Program-made: the position numbers and the translations under genes
The notes under the pieces: model-generated
What the model saw: the letters and a program-made list of their open reading frames with translations, nothing else
Databases searched by the model: none
Told to the model about the DNA's origin: nothing
Shown: piece after piece, positions 42,338 through 51,496 of the stretch
How positions within the stretch are numbered: the stretch's first letter is position 1
How the letters are laid out: every line of letters starts with the position of its first letter
NCBI GenBank assembly: GCA_024742815.1
Contig: JANSXX010000003.1
Coordinates: 62,001 to 126,000 of the forward strand
Length of the DNA: 64,000 bases
Source of the DNA: HXMU1420-13 sp024742815
GTDB taxonomy: Bacteria; Bacteroidota; Rhodothermia; Balneolales; Balneolaceae
Direction: 5' to 3'

Positions 42338-45300
42338 TTAGAATGTTTTTCGTCGAGTACCACTTATTGGGGTAAGTGTAGTTTCGTTTCCGGATGGGGA
42401 AACAACGGTGATATTTATGGAAAGATCTGCGGGTTCATTTGAGTCATCATCAATATCACGAATTGAGAAGGTAAACTCCGTCGCACCCGGACCTGGGAAA
42501 ATGTAATTACCTAAAGTTAAGTTTACATCTCCGGTGAGCTCGATTCCTTCGCCTGCATCGACCGAAATTGTAGTTCCTGCCGCCATGGGATTACCATTCA
42601 AATCGGTTACCGTATAGGTAAATGTGTCACCACCACCTGGTGCCAAATCGAAGGTGGTAGGGTTTGCCGAAATGGTAGCTGCAGAAGTTGAGAATACAAC
42701 ATTAACCGATTTTTCGATCAACTGATTGTCTTTATCCACAGTTGAGGCTGTTATGGTAGCTAAACCATCTCGTGGAAATGGAGTGCCATCAATGGTTTGT
42801 GAATCATTGGGTCTGCGAGCACCCGAAATTAACTGAACAGAGGCAAATCCCTGATTATTGGTATTGCCCTGTGCAGAGCCTTCGATTACACCACCGGTTG
42901 TACTAAAATAGACAGCAGTTCCCGGTTTTACAGGATTACTAAACTCATCACCAAGAATAGCTGTGATCTCATTCGTTCTTCCGTTGATCGAATATCCTTC
43001 AAAATTATATTTACTTGGAGCAAGACTAAAATGATCAGCATCAGGGAATCCTCCATGAATGGTGACAGCAATTGGTCGGGATCGAATAGTAAGGCCAATG
43101 TCTTCTCGTACAATTTCAGCTTGAATTTGTACTACACCGGATTTCGTACCGGAATACAAATTTGTTATTACTCGACCCGAAGCATTTGTAGTGCCTGTTT
43201 CGGGTAATAAACCTTCACCACCATCAGGTCCAACTAAGATGCTGAAATTAACTTCGATTTGATTATTCAAATCCAAATTACGGCCGGCACTATCCTGTAC
43301 TTGGAAGGTGAATGTACTGTTTACGGTACCACCAGTTCCTTGAATGTTGATGAACTCATCCGAAATATTGGTGAGAATAATCGTAGCCGCTCCTGAAGGA
43401 GGTCCACTTACACCATCAGCGGAACTACTGCCTCTGATATCGTTGAAAATGGTTGTTACCTGTAAAGGTGTTTCAACAGAAATGGAAATAATGATTACAT
43501 CATCAGCATTACCAATATCTTCCACAGTAATTTCAAACTCAGTGGATCCATCACCAGGTTGCATGATATTTCCAAGTTCAACGAAATCATCGCCCGTAAT
43601 AGAAACCGAGCCTTCTGCCGTAGCTCGAATTATAGTTCCGGTTGGCATCGGACCACCATTTTGGTTGGTTACCGTAAACGGAATATTGATTTTACCGCCT
43701 GCATCTAAACTGAATTCTGTTACAGGTGAGGTGATAATGGCTTGACTGTCACTACAAGTGAAATCAATATTTCGAGAAATTGGGTTTCCATTTTGATCAG
43801 TTGTTGTAGCTGTAACTGTACCTTGACCAGCGGCTCCATTTCCATCTAAACCAATGCAACGTAACCAAACCGGATTAGAACCATTTATCAACGCTTCACC
43901 ACGGTCGTTTGTGAAAGCAGACCCGGCAACTGTACCTAAGTTTGTTGAGAACGAAACAGCAGTTCCGGGTTTTACTGGGTTTCCGAATTCATCGGTTAGT
44001 GTAACATTAATGTTCTCTTCTCCACCTTCTTCAAGGTTTTTTCTTTCCATAAATACATCAACCCCTTCTTCAACAGGAAACCCACCAAAAATTGTTAAAG
44101 CAATTGGTTTGGAGCTTATTGTTAGCCCAACATCATCACGCACAATTTCAGCAAGAATTTGTACAACACCTGCTTTATTACCCGAATAGAAGTTGGTGCT
44201 TGCGCGACCTGAAGCGTCAGTATTAACAGATTCAGGTAATAACCCTTCACCACCATCAGGGCCTGATAGAACACTAAAATTAACGGTTACTTGATTATTA
44301 ATGTCGACATTTCTGCCCGAAGAATCCTGTACTTGAAAGGTAAGCACAGAGTTTACGATTCCGCCCGTTTCACTAATATTAAGTTCAGTTTCGGAGATTG
44401 AATCGAGAATGATAACCGCAGCACCTTCAGAAGGTCCGGAAATTTCACCACCAGATGAATTGCCCTTTATATTAAACGTTGTAGTAAAACCTGAAGGAGA
44501 GGTAACGGTTACGGGTATAACTAACTCGTTTGTCTCGCTACCAAAGTACTCTAGAACAAATTCAAACTCGGTTTTTCCCGGTCCGGTAGAAGTTGCGTTT
44601 GGAATAGTAATGTTGGTATTTCCGGTGAGATCGTAACTTGCATCATTATCGACAATATTTAACACAGTGCCTTCAGCCATTGGTCGGCCTGAAACATCCG
44701 TTACAGTAACGGTGAAACTTTGGGTTCCACCCGGCTCAACAGCAAAATTAGGAGGATTTACAACGATCAATGCCTCGCTATTTGAACAAACAACATCTAA
44801 AGTCTGCGAAATTTGCTGATTGTTCTGGTCAACAGTAGTTGCGGTAATTACGCCGGTTCCAAAGATACCGTCGCACCAAAAACGCACTGTAACTTCACCA
44901 TCATTGTTGCTCTGAGTTTGTTGTGATCCTTCGATAGAACCAATCGAAGTTGTAAAGTAAACAGCTGTTCCAGGTTTTACAGGATTGTTGAACTCATCAA
45001 CAAGTTTTGCTGTAATGTCTGTTTCCTGTGAGGAGCTTGATTCAATATTTGTACGATCTGAAGTGAGGTAAAATCCATCTTGAGTTGGAAACCCACCATG
45101 AATGGTAATTGCAACAGGAGAGGACTGAATGGTAAGGTTTACATCCTCGCGAACAATTTCTGCTTGTATTTGAACTACACCGGCTACATTACCAGAGAAT
45201 AAACTTGCAGTAGCTCTTCCGGCAGCATTTGTTCTAACTGTTGGTGGTACAATTCCTTCGCCACCACCAGGTCCGGATACAATTGAAAAGTTGACCATTA

Positions 45301-45856
45301 CTGCATTGTTAAGATCAAGATTTCGCCCTGCAGAATCCTGAACTTGGAACGTAAACTCAGTACTTATGGTGCCGCCTGTTTCTTTTATGTTTAGTGATGA
45401 TTCTGCAATACTAACAAGTTCAATAGCCGCAGCACCTTCAGAAGGTCCAGATACTTGTTGTCCGCCATCGTCGCCACCATCACCTCCATCACCGGTTTCG
45501 ACAGGTGACAGTTCGATTGGCTGATCCAATGTAATTTCAAGTCCACCTGATACAGGCACATTTAAGGTATTGTCAACAAACCCGGTTTTCTTAATGGATA
45601 AAGTTAGTGTTGCCGACTCTGTTACTGTTAATTCGGTAAAGCTGAATGCACCATTTTCGTCAGTTACTTTTGCGGTTCCGGCAAATTCCTCCGGAGCTGT
45701 AATTTCAACAATGGCTTGATTTATAGGATCTCCCGTGAGTTCGTTGATCACATTACCGGATATGGTTACATCATCATTTGTGCTTGTGGTTTGGCATCCT
45801 AAGTACACCGAAATTGCTATTACAAAAATTACCGAAAAAGGGGCTAGGCGTTTCAT
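42338..45856 (-). CDS. Large Ig-like repeat surface lipoprotein
   Basis: This 1172-residue protein has a lipoprotein signal ending 'SVYLGC' (Cys21), a carboxypeptidase-regulatory-like domain (about 28-112), a Gly/Asp linker (121-135) and three long repeats at about 136-472, 473-816 and 817-1172. Each repeat starts SGP.(S/P).GAA and holds 'FTFQVQDS.GRN', 'GVVQI.AEIVR.D', 'DEF.NPVKPGTAV.F' and 'P.G...F..TV', typical of Big_1/invasin Ig domains, with about three domains per unit. It is likely surface-exposed and adhesive. The terminator downstream and large gap upstream make it monocistronic. Confidence 0.85.
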   Translation of the reverse strand: MKRLAPFSVIFVIAISVYLGCQTTSTNDDVTISGNVINELTGDPINQAIVEITAPEEFAGTAKVTDENGAFSFTELTVTESATLTLSIKKTGFVDNTLNVPVSGGLEITLDQPIELSPVETGDGGDGGDDGGQQVSGPSEGAAAIELVSIAESSLNIKETGGTISTEFTFQVQDSAGRNLDLNNAVMVNFSIVSGPGGGEGIVPPTVRTNAAGRATASLFSGNVAGVVQIQAEIVREDVNLTIQSSPVAITIHGGFPTQDGFYLTSDRTNIESSSSQETDITAKLVDEFNNPVKPGTAVYFTTSIGSIEGSQQTQSNNDGEVTVRFWCDGIFGTGVITATTVDQNNQQISQTLDVVCSNSEALIVVNPPNFAVEPGGTQSFTVTVTDVSGRPMAEGTVLNIVDNDASYDLTGNTNITIPNATSTGPGKTEFEFVLEYFGSETNELVIPVTVTSPSGFTTTFNIKGNSSGGEISGPSEGAAVIILDSISETELNISETGGIVNSVLTFQVQDSSGRNVDINNQVTVNFSVLSGPDGGEGLLPESVNTDASGRASTNFYSGNKAGVVQILAEIVRDDVGLTISSKPIALTIFGGFPVEEGVDVFMERKNLEEGGEENINVTLTDEFGNPVKPGTAVSFSTNLGTVAGSAFTNDRGEALINGSNPVWLRCIGLDGNGAAGQGTVTATTTDQNGNPISRNIDFTCSDSQAIITSPVTEFSLDAGGKINIPFTVTNQNGGPMPTGTIIRATAEGSVSITGDDFVELGNIMQPGDGSTEFEITVEDIGNADDVIIISISVETPLQVTTIFNDIRGSSSADGVSGPPSGAATIILTNISDEFINIQGTGGTVNSTFTFQVQDSAGRNLDLNNQIEVNFSILVGPDGGEGLLPETGTTNASGRVITNLYSGTKSGVVQIQAEIVREDIGLTIRSRPIAVTIHGGFPDADHFSLAPSKYNFEGYSINGRTNEITAILGDEFSNPVKPGTAVYFSTTGGVIEGSAQGNTNNQGFASVQLISGARRPNDSQTIDGTPFPRDGLATITASTVDKDNQLIEKSVNVVFSTSAATISANPTTFDLAPGGGDTFTYTVTDLNGNPMAAGTTISVDAGEGIELTGDVNLTLGNYIFPGPGATEFTFSIRDIDDDSNEPADLSINITVVSPSGNETTLTPISGTRRKTF
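42341..45451 (-). repeat. Three tandem long coding repeats of about 1.0 kb
   Basis: The segment codes for the three related units of the lipoprotein (residues 136-472, 473-816, 817-1172). The units are clearly homologous in protein sequence but diverged in DNA, so the amplification is old. Confidence 0.75.
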
Positions 45857-45968
45857 ACGATTTTATCTTTTAAGAGAAAAGAACTGTAGATCAGTTACAA
45901 ATTTTGAACATAATAGAATACTAAGTATAACCGCTAGAGGAAAGCAAAGAAATAATATTTGGTAGGAA

Positions 45969-47168
45969 TTATACTTTTTGAGATGCTAATTCTGGTTCTG
46001 GAACGAATTTCCATACAACATAAGCGGTGACCACAATTGTAAAAGCACCAAACATTGTGTTAGACAGATAGCCGAAATACTCAAAGAGAGGACCTGCTAA
46101 CACTCCAGCGAGTCCAGAACCAATGTTCCCAATGGCTACGAGTAAACTCATAAGCGAGCCTCTGTTATTAGCACGAACAAGTTCACTTGATAGAGCTTGA
46201 AAGGGACTGATTCGCATTGCAATTAAGATCATAGCTACCGGGAATAAAATAAACGCTACCCAAAAGCTTACGGTAATGTAAGTAGTTAAGCCCATGAGTA
46301 ATGCTAACCCAATACACGACCAGATGATCATGTTTTTCCGACCTATTTGATCAGACAAATTACCGGCTCGCGGACCGGTGATGGCATTCATAATACCACC
46401 TGCAAAGAAAACCCATCCAATATCTGATACAGTAACATCGAATTCCTTTGTAAGCCATGCTGGTAAGTAAATAATATATATAGACAAGCTTAGGAACATC
46501 AGCAGATATGAGAAAGCCACCGCTTTAATATCGTTTTGTTTTAGTAGAACTTTGTACTTAACAAAAGTAGTTTTTATGGTGATTTTACTTGTTTGAAGCG
46601 CTACATCTGGTTGAGGAACTTTTAAAAAGATTAAAATAAAAGTTAGCCCCATGATGATACCAAACAGAATAAATGGAAATTTGAAGCCAAAGTGTTCTGC
46701 AAGAAAAGTTCCTAGAGGAATACCCAATATTTGTCCCATTGCAATGCCACTCATAATCCAACCGTTTGCCCAACCACGCTTTTCATAAGGGAAATAATCC
46801 CCAACATAAGATACCGCAGCACCACTTAGTACGCCGCCGGCCATTCCGGTAAACGCACGTAAAATCAAGAGTGAAAGAAAAGAGTCGGCTATTCCATGAA
46901 GTAACAGAAACACCGTCATTGTAGATGTACCGAGAAGTAAAATTTTGCGACGACCAATTTTATCAGAAAGGGGACCAACTACAATTGCACATAATCCCAG
47001 CATAGTTGCATACACTGTAACCAAATTTCCGAGAAGACTTTCAGAAGTATTAAGCTCTGCACCAATTTTAGGTAGGATGGGGGCTATTATCATTACTTGG
47101 CTACTCGCTGCAAAAACAAGTAACCACAACGGGAAAATAATAAAATAGTGATTGCTCTTATCCTTCAT
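45969..47168 (-). CDS. MFS transporter (DHA1-like)
   Basis: This 399-residue protein has about 12 helices. The A motif occurs as 'GPLSDKIGRRKILLLGTS' in the first half and 'GNLSDQIGRKNMII' in the second; motif C-like 'GMAGGVLSGAAVSYVGDYFPYEKRG' follows. It resembles Bcr/CmlA/multidrug type MFS proteins. The substrate is unknown. It is the last minus-strand gene before the divergent pilus locus, separated by 247 bp. Confidence 0.9.
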   Translation of the reverse strand: MKDKSNHYFIIFPLWLLVFAASSQVMIIAPILPKIGAELNTSESLLGNLVTVYATMLGLCAIVVGPLSDKIGRRKILLLGTSTMTVFLLLHGIADSFLSLLILRAFTGMAGGVLSGAAVSYVGDYFPYEKRGWANGWIMSGIAMGQILGIPLGTFLAEHFGFKFPFILFGIIMGLTFILIFLKVPQPDVALQTSKITIKTTFVKYKVLLKQNDIKAVAFSYLLMFLSLSIYIIYLPAWLTKEFDVTVSDIGWVFFAGGIMNAITGPRAGNLSDQIGRKNMIIWSCIGLALLMGLTTYITVSFWVAFILFPVAMILIAMRISPFQALSSELVRANNRGSLMSLLVAIGNIGSGLAGVLAGPLFEYFGYLSNTMFGAFTIVVTAYVVWKFVPEPELASQKV

Positions 47169-47330
47169 TCAAAAGTGTCGATAAGAGATATTAAGAGAGA
47201 GTGCATTTCATAATGTACATGTTACCATAAATTAATATGAAAAATTCATCAATGTTTTATTAGTTTGTAACATCATCTATAATTATTACTCATTCGTAGT
47301 ATAGTACAATATAAACGGCTAAGAATATTC

Positions 47331-47338
47331 TAATTTTG
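47331..47338 (+). promoter_or_regulatory. Possible -7 box of the pilin operon
   Basis: TAATTTTG matches TAnnTTTG and lies 77 bases before the first pilin start. No TTG sits at the expected distance upstream, so a different sigma factor or an activator may be needed. Confidence 0.35.
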
Positions 47339-47404
47339 TTTTAAAAGAGTATTTCTGAACTTGTTTTCAAACGTGAAAGTTTAAATAAACAATAAATAAA
47401 ACCT

Positions 47405-47410
47405 AGGAGA
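47405..47410 (+). promoter_or_regulatory. Strong ribosome binding site of first pilin
   Basis: AGGAGA lies five bases before the ATG. Most genes in this window lack such a site, so it fits high output of this protein. Confidence 0.7.
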
Positions 47411-47415
47411 TAATC

Positions 47416-47823
47416 ATGGGTCAACAACAATTACTTCTCGTAATTTTAGTAACAATCATCGTTGGTATCGCAACTGTAGTTGCCATTAATACCTTCTCAA
47501 GTGCTGCTGATTCTGCAAACTTAGATGCAGTTCGACAAGACTTAGCTCAAATTGCTTCTTCAGCTCAAGCATATTACATCAAGCCTACCATGCTTGGTGG
47601 TGGTGGTAACGATTGGAGTTCAGTAACTTTCAACAACATTACCTTCCCATCTGATAGTATCTACAACAGTGGTCTATCTGCAGCTAACACAAATGGTGCT
47701 TATGTAATGACAACCAGAGCTGCTGGGCAGTTAGTAGTTACTGCTACTCCAGCTAGTGGTGCTGTAACTAGTATTGTTGCAACTATTACACCTGATAATA
47801 TGACTCAGGCTACTAACCAGTAA
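47416..47823 (+). CDS. Pilin-like protein with minimal leader, probable major subunit
   Basis: This 135-residue protein starts MGQQQLLLVILVTIIVGIAT, a hydrophobic helix of about 22 residues directly after Met-Gly, followed by 'NLDAVRQDLAQIASSAQAYY', which matches the amphipathic alpha1 and 'AQ.YY' of type IV pilins. The normal prepilin leader and the Glu at +5 are missing. 'MLGGGGN' and a Thr/Ala-rich beta region follow. The setting before PilC, PilB and PilT genes supports a pilin role. A strong terminator follows, implying a high level. Confidence 0.8.
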   Translation: MGQQQLLLVILVTIIVGIATVVAINTFSSAADSANLDAVRQDLAQIASSAQAYYIKPTMLGGGGNDWSSVTFNNITFPSDSIYNSGLSAANTNGAYVMTTRAAGQLVVTATPASGAVTSIVATITPDNMTQATNQ

Positions 47824-47844
47824 TGGTTATTTGATTAATTCATT

Positions 47845-47878
47845 AAAAGCTTCTTCATCAGTTGAAGAAGCTTTTTTT
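47845..47878 (+). terminator. Strong terminator between the two pilin-like genes
   Basis: A perfect 13-bp stem pairs 47845-47857 with 47863-47875 across a 5-base loop, and the second arm continues into a T run. It sits 21 bases after the first pilin stop and 17 bases before the next start, so it is likely leaky and sets pilin to machinery ratio. Confidence 0.9.
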
Positions 47879-47894
47879 ATTTAAGCCATGAATT

Positions 47895-48263
47895 ATGGGA
47901 CAACAACAACTAATGCTATTATTAATTGTAACTGTTATTGTTGGAATAATGACAGTAGTAGCAATTACATTGTTTAGCAATTCAAGAGACGAATCGATTA
48001 AAGATATTATACGCCAAGATGTAATGGAAGCAGCTACACTTGGCCAAATGTATTACAAGAAGCATCCTATGTTGGGTGGCGGTGGTGGTAGTTTTAATAA
48101 TATCTCATTAAGTGATATTCAATTAGATTCAACTACAGCAATTAATACATTTGAAATTTCGGAAACATCAGGCAGTTATTTTAAATTACTCGCTACTCCA
48201 ACAATAGGAGAAATTGATCCATTTACAGCTGTTGTAACAGTGGATAATGTTGTTTGGGAATAA
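47895..48263 (+). CDS. Second pilin-like protein with minimal leader
   Basis: This 122-residue protein has the same plan as its upstream neighbour: MGQQQLMLLLIVTVIVGIMT, then 'IKDIIRQDVMEAATLGQMYYKK' and 'PMLGGGGGSF', followed by a different beta region. The shared start and GGGG motif show common origin, while the rest has diverged, so it may be a minor or tip subunit, or an alternative major one. It is placed behind the terminator and next to the PilC gene, giving it lower expected expression. Confidence 0.78.
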   Translation: MGQQQLMLLLIVTVIVGIMTVVAITLFSNSRDESIKDIIRQDVMEAATLGQMYYKKHPMLGGGGGSFNNISLSDIQLDSTTAINTFEISETSGSYFKLLATPTIGEIDPFTAVVTVDNVVWE

Positions 48264-48275
48264 AACTAACGCTAT

Positions 48276-48282
48276 AAAGGAG
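48276..48282 (+). promoter_or_regulatory. Ribosome binding site of the PilC-like gene
   Basis: AAAGGAG lies five bases before the ATG at 48288 and is one of the few strong sites in the window. Confidence 0.65.
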
Positions 48283-48287
48283 CAAGT

Positions 48288-49628
48288 ATGGCACAGTTTC
48301 GTTTAAAGGCAGTATCACAAAAAGGTAAGGTTGTACAAACAGAATTTGAAGCAAATAACAAGAAGGATGCTCAAATCAAGGTTGATCGCTTATCGAAAAC
48401 AAATGGGTTACGCATACAAGCTCTCGATCAAAAGTATACTTTCGTATATAAAGTAAAAAAGTCGGGTAGTAAAAAAACTATAGCCGGCGAACAGGAAGCG
48501 TATACCAAAGAAGAACTCGAACGCGCACTAATAAAACTTGGATATCAGGTTGTAAGTGTAAATAAAAAGCTCTTCAACTTTGCCGGCGGTGTACCGATGA
48601 GTGAAGTAGTTTCTTTCATTAGTTTATCTGCCGACTTACTAAAACAACAGCTCACCTTTGATGAAATCCTAAATCTTTTGATAGAAGATACTACCAACAA
48701 GAGGATGAAAGAGGTGATTAAAGAAATTCAAAAAGACTTAAAAGACGGTAAAGAGGGTTCGCAGGTTTATGGAAAGCATGAGCCAATATTTGGAAAATTT
48801 GCGGCCTATATGTTAAGTGTTGCTTCTACTTCCGGTAACATGGCACTGGTATTTGAAAGCACTGCAAAATTCCTGGAACGTGATGCAGAGTTCAAAAAGA
48901 ATTTAAAGAGATCGTTAATGATGCCGGCAGTAACTGTATTTGCTGTTGTTGGCGTGGTATTATTTTATGTAGGCTATATATTTCCTTCAACAGCTGAATT
49001 ATTTGTGGAAATGGGAATAGATTTACCCCCTATGACACAATCTACACTTGACCTAAGTTATTGGCTAAGAGATAATTGGGTGATGTTGCTAATATCATTT
49101 ATTGCTCCGATTGTTGGGTTTGTTTGGTTCGTAAACACATCAAAAGGAAAGCTAATTGTTGACAGGGTGATTATTAGAATACCTGTAATTGGGGATTTAC
49201 TTCATAAAACGAGTATCGAGATCTTTTCAAGAGTATTCTACACTCTTTACAGTGGGTCTGGACAAAATATTGAAGTAATTAGAGTAGCTTCCGAAGCATG
49301 TAGAAACACTTATATGGAAAAGCAGATAAAAGAAGTAGCAATAAAAAAGATGCTTAAAGATGGTGCCGGTTTGATTGAAAGTATCGAAGAAACCGGTGTA
49401 TTTACTCAAACAGCAATAAGTAGATTTAGATTAGGTGCCGAATCCGGTGCGCTGAGAGAAAATGCAAAACAGCTTGCCGAATATTACGAAATTCAAACTA
49501 CTTATAAGATGCAATCTGTAATTGATACTATAAATTTGTTTATAAATTTGTTTATCATGATCTCACTAATTGGAATTACCGTTGTATCATCAGAATCGGC
49601 TGTTATTAAACCTAATTCAGGCATCTAA
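48288..49628 (+). CDS. pilC: PilC/GspF-type inner membrane platform protein
   Basis: This 446-residue protein has two small related N-terminal segments ('AQFRLKAVSQKGKVVQTEFEA' and, near residue 55, 'YKVKKSGSKKTIAGEQEAYT'), each followed by a 'DAQIKVDRL'/'ELERALIKLGY' helix. Two T2SF domains follow (about 105-225 and 310-425) with membrane helices near 210-235, 258-280 and 415-440. 'GAGLIESIEETGVFTQTAISRFRLGAESG' is typical of PilC/GspF. It forms the membrane base of the pilus or secretion machine and sits between the pilins and the ATPase. Confidence 0.92.
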   Translation: MAQFRLKAVSQKGKVVQTEFEANNKKDAQIKVDRLSKTNGLRIQALDQKYTFVYKVKKSGSKKTIAGEQEAYTKEELERALIKLGYQVVSVNKKLFNFAGGVPMSEVVSFISLSADLLKQQLTFDEILNLLIEDTTNKRMKEVIKEIQKDLKDGKEGSQVYGKHEPIFGKFAAYMLSVASTSGNMALVFESTAKFLERDAEFKKNLKRSLMMPAVTVFAVVGVVLFYVGYIFPSTAELFVEMGIDLPPMTQSTLDLSYWLRDNWVMLLISFIAPIVGFVWFVNTSKGKLIVDRVIIRIPVIGDLLHKTSIEIFSRVFYTLYSGSGQNIEVIRVASEACRNTYMEKQIKEVAIKKMLKDGAGLIESIEETGVFTQTAISRFRLGAESGALRENAKQLAEYYEIQTTYKMQSVIDTINLFINLFIMISLIGITVVSSESAVIKPNSGI

Positions 49629-49651
49629 AATCACTTGTATTACTCCTAATC

Positions 49652-51427
49652 ATGGGTAAAATCAATATACGTCGACATATTGGCGATATCCTTGTACGCA
49701 AAGGAGTAGTAAGTGAAGAGCAGCTTACTCAAGCTCTTCAAATTTTAGAAGAGGAACCGTCAGGTAGTTCCAGACGATTAGGTCAAATTCTATTCCAGGA
49801 TATTGGTCTGAATCGGCATCTCATCATGCGCGAAATCTCTAAAGTCTATGCATTTAGGGAAGTGCTAGCCGATGTTGAGATTGTTCCTGATGAGATTATT
49901 GATACCATCAAAAATTATGTTGAAAAACTCCCGGAAGAAACGGTAGATGAGCTGGTTCATCATAAAGCGTTGCCGTATCAAATTTCGCGTGGTGATTTAA
50001 CAATTGCAGCGGCCGATCCATCCGATCCGAATCTGCAAACCATCATCAATAAACTCAATTTTAAGCAAACAGAATTAGTTTACTGTAATTACGATCTAGT
50101 TGAGCAAATTCTCGGTAAAGTTTACGAGCGCAAAAATGAGTTTCTGGATCTTCTTGAAGAGATCGATTACGAAGAAACCAATATTGAAGCCGACGAAGAA
50201 AATATTGATGAGGAAGAAATCGATGCAGAGATTAACCAAAGTATGCTCAACTCGTTGGTTGAAGGGATGCTGGTTGAATCTGTTCGGCAAGGTGTTAGTG
50301 ATTTGCACATTATCCCAAGCGGTCCTTCTTCAACGGATATTCGATTTAGAATTGATGGTAAATTGCAGCTCTGGTATCAACAGAAAAATGTAAAACCGGA
50401 GGCTATCTCGGCGGTTATAAAGGATAAAACCAGAAATGTAGATCGCTTTGAGCGGGATTCTTCGCAGGATGGATTTATTCAACGGCAAATCGATGGCTAT
50501 AATATCAGGTACCGTGTTTCCATCATGCCCATTGTAGGAAATCAATACGATCGCAAATTTGAGTCGATTGTAATTCGAATTCTGGATGATAGAAAAGTAA
50601 TTCGTGATTTGGATTTACTTGGTTTACAGAAAGTAGCCAAAGATAATTTTGTTAAGTCGATTCAACAGCCTTCTGGTATCGTCATTATTACCGGTCCTAC
50701 CGGTAGTGGTAAGTCAACCACGCTGGTTGCAGCCTTGTATTATGTGATTGATCCTACGAAAAACGTACTAACCGTTGAAGAGCCGGTAGAATATATTATT
50801 GAAGGGGCAAGGCAGTTAAAAATATCCACGGCAATGACCTTCGATCAAAGTATTCGTGGTATCCTGCGGCATGACCCTGATATTGTACTTGTGGGTGAGA
50901 TTCGTGATTTAAAAACAGCAGAAATCGCTATCAAACTTGCGAATACAGGTCACTTAACCTTTTCAACCTTGCACACCAATGATGCGCCTAGTGCAGTATC
51001 GCGACTTTTTAAAATGGGCGTAGAACCATTTCTTATTGCGAATGCGGTAAATTTAGTAATGGCTCAGCGATTAATTAGAAGGTTATGCAAAGATTGTAAA
51101 GAAGAGTTTAAACCGCATCCCGAAATCGCAAGAGGTCTAGGTTTTACTGATGAAGAAATTGAAACTACAACATTCTATAAAGCAGTAGGTTGTGATGTTT
51201 GTAGCGGAAGTGGATATAAAGGAAGATCTGCGATACACGAAGCTTTATTCTTTTCGAAAGAAATAAAGCAAATGATATTAGATGCAGGTGGAGATATTGA
51301 TGAAAATTCAATCAAAGAATTAGCGATAAGCCAAGGTATGTTAACTCTGCGGGGTTCAGGTCGCGAACGGATAAAAGAAGGAATCACAACTATCGAAGAA
51401 ATAATTGCATCAACCATCGACGATTGA
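49652..51427 (+). CDS. pilB: PilB/GspE-type assembly ATPase
   Basis: This 591-residue ATPase has an MshEN-type N-terminal region (1-150), an acidic linker near 170-192, and the motor: Walker A G348-PTGSGK354, 'ILRHDPDIVLVGEIRDLKTAEIAI' as Walker B with His box, and a zinc site from 'CKDC' and 'CDVCSGSGYKGR' near 490-520. 'TFSTLHTNDAPSAVSRL' is conserved. MshEN domains of some relatives bind cyclic di-GMP, which would allow control here. It powers pilus extension. Confidence 0.95.
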   Translation: MGKINIRRHIGDILVRKGVVSEEQLTQALQILEEEPSGSSRRLGQILFQDIGLNRHLIMREISKVYAFREVLADVEIVPDEIIDTIKNYVEKLPEETVDELVHHKALPYQISRGDLTIAAADPSDPNLQTIINKLNFKQTELVYCNYDLVEQILGKVYERKNEFLDLLEEIDYEETNIEADEENIDEEEIDAEINQSMLNSLVEGMLVESVRQGVSDLHIIPSGPSSTDIRFRIDGKLQLWYQQKNVKPEAISAVIKDKTRNVDRFERDSSQDGFIQRQIDGYNIRYRVSIMPIVGNQYDRKFESIVIRILDDRKVIRDLDLLGLQKVAKDNFVKSIQQPSGIVIITGPTGSGKSTTLVAALYYVIDPTKNVLTVEEPVEYIIEGARQLKISTAMTFDQSIRGILRHDPDIVLVGEIRDLKTAEIAIKLANTGHLTFSTLHTNDAPSAVSRLFKMGVEPFLIANAVNLVMAQRLIRRLCKDCKEEFKPHPEIARGLGFTDEEIETTTFYKAVGCDVCSGSGYKGRSAIHEALFFSKEIKQMILDAGGDIDENSIKELAISQGMLTLRGSGRERIKEGITTIEEIIASTIDD

Positions 51428-51496
51428 GCATTATTTAGTTTTATTATTGATGATTTTAACACATATTTAACAGCATGTGCAAAATAGTGAGGTTTT

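Noticed and set aside
43344..44636. Several plus-strand open frames opposite the Ig-like gene
   Set aside because: They lie at matching positions of the repeats and are Pro/Ser/Thr-rich shadows of the coding strand.
47169..47415. Operator from inverted ATGTTAC / GTAACAT pair upstream of the pilins
   Set aside because: The two arms are about 40 bases apart and seven bases long, which is too likely by chance in AT-rich sequence.
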